64,000 bases of DNA from Protonemura montana. Taxonomy: Eukaryota > Arthropoda > Insecta > Plecoptera > Nemouridae. The notes under the pieces were generated by a model, which made no database searches, was not told the origin of the DNA, and worked only from the letters and a program-made list of their open reading frames with translations. The position numbers and the translations under genes were made by a program. Positions 12,829-23,800 of this stretch are shown in pieces; within the stretch, counting starts at the first letter, position 1, and each line of letters starts with the position of its first letter. The stretch is taken from contig OX387602.1 in the NCBI GenBank assembly GCA_947568835.1, positions 6,294,570 to 6,358,569 on the forward strand. The letters are read 5' to 3'.

Positions 12829-14440
12829 TTAATTAACAATTTCATCTCTGAATGCAAGCGATGTTATAGCTTTTTGGTGGCCGTTATACTCTCGTTCAAT
12901 TGCGCCGGTTTCTAGGTTCCATAGTCGACAAATTCCATCTGATGAAGCTGCAAGCAAAACAAAATAAACAAAATGTATTTTTTTACTTTCAAACATATTC
13001 ATAACATAGTCCATATCAAAATTTTGCACACTAAACTTACATACCTGTTATTATGTACTGAGAGTCAGCACTGAAGGTAGCATCCCAAACCCAACGCTGT
13101 GATTCGTGTTTTAACTCTTGCAAGAGTGTGAAGTCGCTAGTCTTCCAAACTCTTGCCGTTTGATCTGCTGACGTGGTCACCAAAAGCGTGGAGTCTGGAC
13201 TGAATTTGCATTTGAGTGCGTATCGACGGTGAGCTTCGATTTTGTGTTTTGGATTTAGCTTGGTTGGCTCTTCGGCAACTCCCCCGGACAAGCTCCAGAT
13301 ATAGCAATGTCCTCTGTTGTTGACAGCCGCCATAAACGAACCCTCAGGATCAATAGCAATGCTCTGTATAGATGCCTCCGCTTCTGGAATCTTTTAAGAA
13401 ACAATTTCAATGTTAAAAGATCAGCAAATAACACGAAACAAAAAGTTATCTAAAACCAAAACATTTCTCAAAAAATATAAATTAACTTACCAATTGCTCA
13501 TTGTGATCTGTTTTTAGATCCCACAGATGAATAACTCCGCTCTGATCTCCAACGACTAGCTCTGCTTGGTTAGGGTGCAAGCAAACACAGTTCACTGGGG
13601 CAGACACTTGAAATATTCTTTGACATTGAAGATTACGAGACCTAAAGGAACAGAAAAAAATAATAACGGTTGCTTATTAATATTGCCTTAGAATATTTTC
13701 AGTTTTGGATTACTAATATCTTTACTGGAGATTAAATTACCGAAGGTCCCATATGCGGGCGCTACAATCCTCTCCTCCAGTAAACATCCATTTTCCATCT
13801 TCTTGAAATCCGACACCAGTAACATTCTTCGAAACACCTTCGTAGTTGACTACAGGATTTGGATTATTTGAAGCCAAGTCGTACATGCGAATATGCTGAT
13901 ATCCTAAAAAAAGAATCATACTTACTTAGAGTAAAGTACTTACTTTTTAAATTTTAAATTTATATTTTTTATTTTACCATGGTGTAAAATAATAATATTA
14001 ATTTTTATTTTATCACAATTGACTTTTTGGTTTGAGACAAGCAGTATTAGTTACAGCACACAGAGCATATTGTTGAGCTAATGTTGCCGTTTAGCCAATC
14101 TACGTACCTGCGGCTGCTATGAGTTGCCTATCCGGTGTAATGTCAAGTGCATTAACTTGCTGTAGAGCCAGGTAAGAAACATATGCGAGGAAATCATTTC
14201 GTAATGTGGCTATATACCTACTCTTCAAACAAACATAGAGTGACACTTGACGTATCATGGATTGACCTATGAATAGTACCTAGGCAAGATCATTATAGAT
14301 AAGGATACTGAGTCTGTGTGCTGCATAGTCCGCAGATTAACTCCGGTATGGGCTTGCCAGAGTTTGATGGTGTGATCATAGCCTCCAGTCACCAGTAAAA
14401 CCTGGTCATTGCTTACTGAACCTTCGTTGGTCATTGTCAT
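12829..14440 (-). CDS. Lst8: Target of rapamycin complex subunit LST8 (mLST8/GbetaL)
   Basis: Six exons on the minus strand: 14440-14309, 14159-14108, 13903-13741, 13641-13491, 13390-13045, 12947-12829 (TAA). They encode 320 residues, matching the usual length of about 320-326. LST8 is a seven-blade WD40 protein that stabilises the mTOR kinase domain in TORC1 and TORC2. Recognised blocks in order: [131 protein letters not shown], and a last blade ending [15 protein letters not shown]. All are characteristic of LST8. Two ATGs two codons apart occur at the start (14440 and 14434), and the first is listed. The gene is divergent from CYP315A1 and convergent with GGA. Confidence 0.94.
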
Positions 14441-14883
14441 TACCTCTAGTAAATATTTTGCTTACAAATTAAAATAGTGTCTCCCAAATACACTATTATA
14501 ACCTTCGGGTTTATCCGCAGGTTATCATATACTGATTTGTGCTCTGTTGACTAATCATGTATCAAAAGCGAACCAAAACACATCTTGTAGTCAATATAGA
14601 GTAATCAGACTATTAATAGGACTTCAATTAAAAATGTCAGTAAAGTACTTCTAATTTTAAAAAGATGTTCATTTCGCTCAGACTAACTGACACCTAGACC
14701 AGAGACCATAACCAAACAAATTATGAATAAGCGCTGTAGTCGGTCGGTGTACAGGTGGTTTGCGCGAAATACGAATTCCTTTGGACAAAACTGGTAGTTG
14801 TCAAGCGGATCGCGCCGCGTTCGGTTCTAAGCGTGAGCTTCAGCTGGAAGCAACTAGAATTCTAGTAAAATAACGTATAAATC
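14441..14883. promoter_or_regulatory. Putative bidirectional promoter of LST8 and CYP315A1
   Basis: 443 bp between divergent start codons. It must carry the 5' UTR and promoter of both genes unless upstream untranslated exons exist. I could not identify a definite core element or hormone-response element. Inference from spacing only. Confidence 0.45.
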
Positions 14884-17800
14884 ATGGGGAAAAAAATGTT
14901 TACGCTATCATCGGCGAGTCGATGCATAAAGCACTGCATTCGAAGTGCTTCGAGGGCGTCGGTAACGTCGGGAGTGCCCATACGACGAGAAATCAACGTT
15001 CTGCCGTCGCCACGCGGTCTGCCTGTCTTCGGAACGACGCTGTCTCTGATCGCCGCCGGGTCGGCGCCGAAATTACACGAATATATAGACTCCAGACATC
15101 GCCAACTGGGCCCTGTTTACCAAGAAAAAATTGGACACCTAAATGCTGTGTTTGTGGCAGACCCGAATGACATGCGTCGAGTGTTTGCACTCGAAGGCAA
15201 ACACCCATCTCATTTACTACCTGAGGCCTGGGTTTTGTACAACGAGATTTACGGTTGCAAAAGAGGCATTTTTTTCATGTAAGTCGATTGTCAAATTCCC
15301 TACCTCCCGAATGGCGCGAATATACAGCAATTTTAAGTGCTTGGTCTTCAAAATGTGTTTGAAAACTAAACCGTAATTGATCACGAATATATGGACGCAC
15401 ATTCATAAAAGTGGAAAATCATGAACATTGGTATGTCTTTGTTTACATTGCTGATAAGATTCCTAAGATATCTCCTGCAATGAAATTGAAGACAACGACG
15501 TCTCATTCCCGCGGGATCATTGTCCTCTCCAAGGATACCGAGACGTGATGTTTAGTTATTGCTTTGATCTGCCTTGTCATGAAAGAAATCAAGCGCGCTG
15601 AGTAGAAGCATAGATAAAAGATAGGGAAGGGAGATACGTAGCCCAAGGCAGAGCAGGTGGGCTCGGGCCTTTCTTAGTGTTACAGAATAGGAAAGCGGCG
15701 CTAGTAGTAGCAAACCGCTGTAGGTACCGCGGAATTCGAAAAAACCGTAGTGCATAAGAACCGCACCACTGCGCTAGTGGTTCTTTGTACGAGCGGATAC
15801 GCGCCGAGTTTAAAAGACCCGTAGTTCATGAAACCCAAGCCGCGCGCTAGAAGCACTTACCAACGCGCGTAGCGCTGAGTTTGAATCGGGGAACATTTGA
15901 TTTGATTTATTAGTTACAATTTGTATTCATACAGGTGGTAACGTTTTTTTTTTTAATTAAGAATATAGATAGTAAAATATAAGTAATTAATATTAATTAT
16001 AATGATAACTTTATTAATGATGATAAAAATAATAATTGATAACAATATAAATATTCACGATAAAATAATCTTAGGAACTATGAACTTCTCTCAATTTCTC
16101 CGCTCGAGTAATAGACAACAGGCAAGGTGATGATTTGTTCACTTTAGCGACTCGGTTGCTGTATCTGACATCTGTGCACTTGCTTGCCCGCTCTAAATGC
16201 TTACATTTTTTGATGTTCGGAATAACACTCGTTTTTCAATGACGTACAGCCTGAAATAATTTCCCACGACCGTAATATGCGGTCATGGCTGTCAAAATGT
16301 TCATATCAGAGACTAAACCCGGTGCTGACTGCTGATACTGCAAGAAATTCCACAAATGTAGCTTTTTGATTTATAATTATGGCACTGGCTTATCTTAAAT
16401 TATCAGCAAGTCGATTAAGAATTAATTTGTTGCGCCATTTCAAACACCGCGGAACTTTTGCTCCAACATCGACAACTATTGACTTTGCTGCTTACGACCA
16501 CTCACGGTTAATTTGCTTAACTTATACAATGTAAGAGTGTGAATAGCTAGTTTGGAACGAAGATTAAAACAGGTGTATGCAAAAATATGGGAAACACGTG
16601 GTCGCGGGTGCAAACTTGATCGCTATCGATCGACGGCCATTTGAAATGAAAGGTCGAAATTGTTGTTGTACCCAAAGAATACGTTAAAAAGGAAAACGTC
16701 AGATTTTCCATGGCAACTATTGACGCGGACACGTCAAGTTGCTCATGTTTAAATCTGAATATTCCCACTGCAGTCATTAAAGACGGCATCGTTTTCATCT
16801 ATAGCACTGAATTACTAGCTGTGCAAATAAATCACGCGATGATAGCAGCCCAAGGATGGCCGTGGCCGGGTGGATAGGTACGGTACGCACGGAAAGATAA
16901 ATCATCCAGGGTGATTCCACCACATTTTCAACTACTGCTGAAATTGTAAAAAGTCAAGATTGCACTTGATGGCGGTAATTCACTTTGTAAGTAACAATGA
17001 CGATCGACAGCCCGGGTAGTGGAAAAGAATATACCTATGCCGGCTAGCCAAGTTATTTGATAATTGTCGGAATCGAGCTTCTGACATTTTGAGGAATTGC
17101 ATTTTGGTATTTTTAACGCCGACACAGCTCTCCAAGCAACGTCAGGTACATCGCCAGTTTTGACGCGGATATGACAAGTTTTGCAGATAAAGGTCTGAAT
17201 TTTGCCGACTGTAGTAAACGATGCTATTGTTGTGGCAAAAACCACCCGGCGGCAGCTCGTCTGGGATGGTCGCGGCCCGACGAGCAGGTACGCAGGGGAA
17301 GGGTCGCAAAAACTCAGGGATATTTCTCTACAATATCAACAGCTACTGATATTTTACGAAGACGAGAGTTGGGCGATACAAATTTCAGCTCGCATGGGTT
17401 TTTCTCGGCTGCTTGAATTGTTAGTCATTTAAATAATACTCATTTCGGTTCGCTGCTCGGGCCGGCAAATTTAATTTCACAGAGCATCGAATTTGAAGTG
17501 TTTTAGTTGAACAATTAGACGTTTGGAAGACCACGGATGATACTTAATTAAAATGACACCCAGTCAACCAAACGAGCAAAATGACCTGTTCTATCGACTA
17601 CAGCAACTACTACAGTTCTAGGCCAGGTCAGGGCCGCTAACAAGAGAACGCATGGTAATCATTAATAAAAAGCAACACCCCTCACCACTGCCTGCAATAG
17701 CTGTGGACGCCCTTGATAAAATGGAAGCCTGCCCGCAGGCGTCAACCCGTCAAAGCTAAATAAAACAATAATTAACAATATTAAAACTTTCTATAACAGT

Positions 17801-20800
17801 TAATAGAATATTACCTCATCATGTAATACAATATACAAATTATTAGTGGACAATTTTCAACAGATCATTTTCTCGTACCCAATTTGAGATTTCATTAGTT
17901 GGCAATTTATTTGTGTATGTATACTTCTCTTGTATCGTTTTGTATCGACTTACTTATTCTTGCTCTTATTCAACTGTAGTTGACTTTTGTAGGCTAAAAC
18001 TTGATGAAGGGAAAGACGACGATAAAGAGGGATCTCGGCCGGAGCTTGTGGGTCCAGCAGATAACAAGTTATTTGACAGAGATTTGCATAGTTTTTTTTT
18101 GCTGCGAAATTGAAGACGAGAGAAAGGTGGGCAGAAAACATTCGCTAATTTAGATGATGCCAGTCACATTTCATGACATTATTAGGTGTGCGCGGTTCGT
18201 TAATCGAACGAGCGTTAATTTTTTGAGGAACATATATCCCTCGGGATTGCGCGACATCATCGTGTTTGTCAGCAGAAATATTGGTCACAAAAAAATACTC
18301 AGGCTGCGCAGCGCAAGAAATGTAACTAAGTTTATGTAAATGCTGCGGAATATACATGCTCGCATTTCAAATCTAAATTTATTGCTGAAAAACTATTTCC
18401 AATATCTCTCGAGTGCAGAAAACTTCGAACGATTTTAGAACAACATGCAGTTGTAATCGTGAAGTTTGTCGCTGCTGCAGTAACTGCCACAACATCTTCA
18501 ATCATGTTGAAGATAGAAAGCGAAGATGATTTATAAACCAAACCAATGAAAACCAATCGCAAGCTGAAAGCTGTGAAAATTAAATTATAAGCAACAAACA
18601 CCGTTTTGAGGAAGACAATAATTTTTACATTTTAAAGACTTGTTTGTTTTATCTTCAATCCCGTGTGCAATACCATCTTGGGTCAAAATACAGCGTTTAG
18701 GTGGCTGACTTATTATGTTGTGTGAGTTTAATTTAGGCTCTGGTTTAGGTAGTAATTGTCGATTTTGAAAATACAATGTTTTTATTCGAGAAGTTATTGC
18801 CATCAAAGAATGATACTACTTTTTTTGCATTAGAATACAAATTCTATTAAATCTTTTACTTTCCCCTCTCCTCGTGAAAAGGAAAACAAAAATTTGAAAA
18901 CAGTAGCATTCAAGACGTGAAGCAATAGGCGCCCTACCACTCATATTTTGGAAGGAAATATTTTCATATTTTTTCATAATTGGAAGGAAATTAAAGTGTC
19001 ACTCTTACAGTAGACACGGAATTAGTTAGTATGAAAACAGATGTAGATGTTTCAGGTAAGAAATCTAACTTATACTGCCCTGCTCACGACATCGCAAATG
19101 TTTTTAAGAAGATGTTTCATCCCTTATTTATTGTTCATAATCTCTAACTAATTTCGTGTACGGTAAGTTAATAACAAATAAACAAGCGACGATTTTTGTC
19201 TTAAATTGAAAATCGAAAAAGCCTTATTATTAGGTGATGTTTAGGGGTGTACAATGGTATGGTCTAATGTGAATTTTGCTATAAACTCCCTAATAAATCT
19301 GGATTGGCTGAAATTCAACAAAATATTGGATTATTTTAATGAAATTTTGATTTTCGTAAATTATTGAGGATATTCCATGGGAGAATTTTCGGTAAATCAT
19401 CACACGGTGGCCTCACAAGGTTCTTAACGAGTTGTAGCAAACTTCTGATTTAGGCCTCTACCCTCCTCGCCCATTATGGCGTTCATACGGAATGTGACAA
19501 TCAACATGAGAGCAAATCTATTTGCATGGCTTAATTCCCACGTGTTAGGTTGCTGAGTCACTAATAAAATACTCAAACAATTATTCTGCGGGAAATTTGT
19601 GGGAAATTCGGAAAAACAAACTTCGCGTCGTCGCCTTCGGTTTTTGAAGAAGTTAAAGATTGAGTGATTCGTAATTTTTTTTACATCTACAATACTTATC
19701 TTGAGGGAATAACACGTTTTCAGAAATCTTACTTATCTAATTCCAAATATAATGATTGTTTTTAATCATGCTAAAAGGAGTATAAAACTTCCGCCCGTGA
19801 TCAACGCCGAAATCTCACCAGTCAATACAATTTAGTGAGCGATAATATGTCATTAGATACCCTAAAACATGAAGATTCTAGAAATGTTAGTCTTATCTCG
19901 ATCAATTAGTTTCAATGAAACCGAGGTCCGTGTACGTCGGTGCGCGGCGCCCAATTCTGTACGGTAGCTACCGACAGCGAGTCCGGGCGAGTCGCTCTGA
20001 CTCGGGGAGACCCATAGGGAAATTGGAAATAGGGATCATGGAAATTGAACCCAAAATATATTTATTTGAAACGCAATGAGACAACTTGCACGGTCATTGC
20101 GTTTAAAATGTCCACGATCTCTATTTCCAATCTCCCTACGGGTCTCCCCGAGTCAGAGCGACTCGCCCGGACTCGCTGTCGGTGCAAGCAAGATGTCTCA
20201 TTGCGTTTCAAATAACTTGCACGGTACTATGTTGCTATGTTTATGTTAAATTATTAGCAAGTCGATAAAGAGCAAGAATAAGTAAGTCGATACAAAACGA
20301 TACAAGAGAAGTATACATACACAAATAAATTGCCAACTAATGAAATCTCAAATTGGGTACGAGAAAATGATCTGTTGAAAATTGTCCACTAATAATTTGT
20401 ATATTGTATTACATGATGAGGTAATATTCTATTAACTGTTATAGAAAGTTTTAATATTGTTAATTATTGTTTTATTTAGCTTTGACGGGTTGACGCCTGC
20501 GGGCAGGCTTCCATTTTATCAAGGGCGTCCACAGCTATTGCAGGCAGTGGTGAGGGGTGTTGCTTTTTATTAATGATTACCATGCGTTCTCTTGTTAGCG
20601 GCCCTGACCTGGCCTAGAACTGTAGTAGTTGCTGTAGTCGATAGAACAGGTCATTTTGCTCGTTTGGTTGACTGGGTGTCATTTTAATTAAGTATCATCC
20701 GTGGTCTTCCAAACGTCTAATTGTTCAACTAAAACACTTCAAATTCGATGCTCTGTGAAATTAAATTTGCCGGCCCGAGCAGCGAACCGAAATGAGTATT

Positions 20801-23800
20801 ATTTAAATGACTAACAATTCAAGCAGCCGAGAAAAACCCATGCGAGCTGAAATTTGTATCGCCCAACTCTCGTCTTCGTAAAATATCAGTAGCTGTTGAT
20901 ATTGTAGAGAAATATCCCTGAGTTTTTGCGACCCTTCCCCTGCGTACCTGCTCGTCGGGCCGCGACCATCCCAGACGAGCTGCCGCCGGGTGGTTTTTGC
21001 CACAACAATAGCATCGTTTACTACAGTCGGCAAAATTCAGACCTTTATCTGCAAAACTTGTCATATCCGCGTCAAAACTGGCGATGTACCTGACGTTGCT
21101 TGGAGAGCTGTGTCGGCGTTAAAAATACCAAAATGCAATTCCTCAAAATGTCAGAAGCTCGATTCCGACAATTATCAAATAACTTGGCTAGCCGGCATAG
21201 GTATATTCTTTTCCACTACCCGGGCTGTCGATCGTCATTGTTACTTACAAAGTGAATTACCGCCATCAAGTGCAATCTTGACTTTTTACAATTTCAGCAG
21301 TAGTTGAAAATGTGGTGGAATCACCCTGGATGATTTATCTTTCCGTGCGTACCGTACCTATCCACCCGGCCACGGCCATCCTTGGGCTGCTATCATCGCG
21401 TGATTTATTTGCACAGCTAGTAATTCAGTGCTATAGATGAAAACGATGCCGTCTTTAATGACTGCAGTGGGAATATTCAGATTTAAACATGAGCAACTTG
21501 ACGTGTCCGCGTCAATAGTTGCCATGGAAAATCTGACGTTTTCCTTTTTAACGTATTCTTTGGGTACAACAACAATTTCGACCTTTCATTTCAAATGGCC
21601 GTCGATCGATAGCGATCAAGTTTGCACCCGCGACCACGTGTTTCCCATATTTTTGCATACACCTGTTTTAATCTTCGTTCCAAACTAGCTATTCACACTC
21701 TTACATTGTATAAGTTAAGCAAATTAACCGTGAGTGGTCGTAAGCAGCAAAGTCAATAGTTGTCGATGTTGGAGCAAAAGTTCCGCGGTGTTTGAAATGG
21801 CGCAACAAATTAATTCTTAATCGACTTGCTGATAATTTAAGATAAGCCAGTGCCATAATTATAAATCAAAAAGCTACATTTGTGGAATTTCTTGCAGTAT
21901 CAGCAGTCAGCACCGGGTTTAGTCTCTGATATGAACATTTTGACAGCCATGACCGCATATTACGGTCGTGGGAAATTATTTCAGGCTGTACGTCATTGAA
22001 AAACGAGTGTTATTCCGAACATCAAAAAATGTAAGCATTTAGAGCGGGCAAGCAAGTGCACAGATGTCAGATACAGCAACCGAGTCGCTAAAGTGAACAA
22101 ATCATCACCTTGCCTGTTGTCTATTACTCGAGCGGAGAAATTGAGAGAAGTTCATAGTTCCTAAGATTATTTTATCGTGAATATTTATATTGTTATCAAT
22201 TATTATTTTTATCATCATTAATAAAGTTATCATTATAATTAATATTAATTACTTATATTTTACTATCTATATTCTTAATTAAAAAAAAAAACGTTACCAC
22301 CTGTATGAATACAAATTGTAACTAATAAATCAAATCAAATGTTCCCCGATTCAAACTCAGCGCTACGCGCGTTGGTAAGTGCTTCTAGCGCGCGGCTTGG
22401 GTTTCATGAACTACGGGTCTTTTAAACTCGGCGCGTATCCGCTCGTACAAAGAACCACTAGCGCAGTGGTGCGGTTCTTATGCACTACGGTTTTTTCGAA
22501 TTCCGCGGTACCTACAGCGGTTTGCTACTACTAGCGCCGCTTTCCTATTCCGTAACACCGATGAGTACTAAGAAAGTCCTGAGCCCACCTGCTCTGCCTT
22601 GGGCTACGTATCTCCCTTCCCTATCTTTTATCTCTGGTAGAAGGTATTATTTCAAATTAATTGTCGGGTGTTGCACAAGGAAAATTATAAACATTATTAT
22701 TTGAACGGTGCAAACATTAACATTATGATGGCAAGTGAACGAACCAATTTCAGACTTCAGTCTATGTAAATATCAACTAACTCTTGGTCCCCATAGGAGC
22801 TATAACTGATCGCCTTGCAGGGAGGGTGACGAATGGCTCAAGTACCGACGCATCATGAACGACCTACTCATGAGGGCAGACAGTGGAAGGTACTTGCTGG
22901 CCCCCTGCGACCTGGCGGCTGTTGACCTAGTCGAACGCTGGGGGGCCCAGAGGGGGCCAGAGGTCCCCCACCTCGAAGCGGAGATGTACAAATGGGCCAC
23001 AAACGGTGAGGGCCACCATTACTATTTGGTTTTCACTTTTATGCAGCAAGTCCATTCTTTGGCTGTTTTGATTTGTTGCAACTCGCATATTCCCTACATC
23101 CTTGCAGATATCCTCTACATCCTTGCAGAAATCCTCTACATCCTTGCAGACATCCTCGAACGTTAGTATATTGAACAAATACATTTTAATTCTTTATCAG
23201 GGATAAAAATAATTTGGTTTTTTGGGATAGAGCCTGCCAATTGCCACTACCGCCATACCACAAAACTATCTGACAGTCGTCTTCTGCAATGATATTTGGT
23301 TTTGATCAACCCAGTTCACATACCCGTTTTCTGTAAAGTTAGTTGTCTTCTTTAGGTCTGTTAAATAAGGATGGCCGAAGAAGGGCCACAGGTCCTTTCC
23401 AGAGAGTGGCTTTTCCCATTTGATATGTGGGAATTTGACAATTTATATCAATTACATCAATTACGAAAAATGCAGGCCCATAAATATTGTCTGTATGACG
23501 AAACTGCGTGTAAAAGGGCTTGCAAAACTAACTTTTTTGAAAAATTACAAACCCTATGGAAGTAGAAAAAAATATGCCTGATTCCCTTATGGCCTTATGG
23601 TTTTTCTAATTTCAATCTCATGGCCATTTTTTTTCTTATACATAAGAAGGTTTTTTTACATTAGGGGATTTGGTACATAAGAATATTCAGGCATGGTGGT
23701 CTGGGACTCTTTGAGGATTTTTCAATTTTCAGAAGGGTAATGCTTTCTTTCTCTCTCTCTCTCTTCCCACTCCAATATGGATGCTTTTGGCCATGCAACC

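Larger units (their letters stand above)
15609..22636. mobile_element. Large foldback-type DNA transposon in CYP315A1 intron 1
   Basis: A 7.03-kb element made of two near-identical 2.36-kb inverted arms around a 2.3-kb middle. The outermost ends read CATAGATAAAAG on the left and CAGAGATAAAAG on the right (reading inward). They are flanked by a perfect 7-bp direct repeat GTAGAAG (15602-15608 and 22637-22643), a probable target-site duplication. No transposase ORF was recognised, so it appears non-autonomous. Long arms with a 7-bp duplication recall foldback elements such as Galileo in the P superfamily, but the termini do not let me assign a family. It lies inside an intron, and the host exons 1 and 2 still join in phase across it. 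Confidence 0.8.

Noticed and set aside
16547-17432. Open frames of 76-105 codons in the foldback arms, duplicated at 20803-21688
   Set aside because: They overlap each other in several frames on both strands, resemble no known protein, and are duplicated only because the arms are inverted copies.
23371-23565. 65-codon plus-strand frame in CYP315A1 intron 2
   Set aside because: No similarity recognised, and exons 2 and 3 join in phase without it to give a normal P450.
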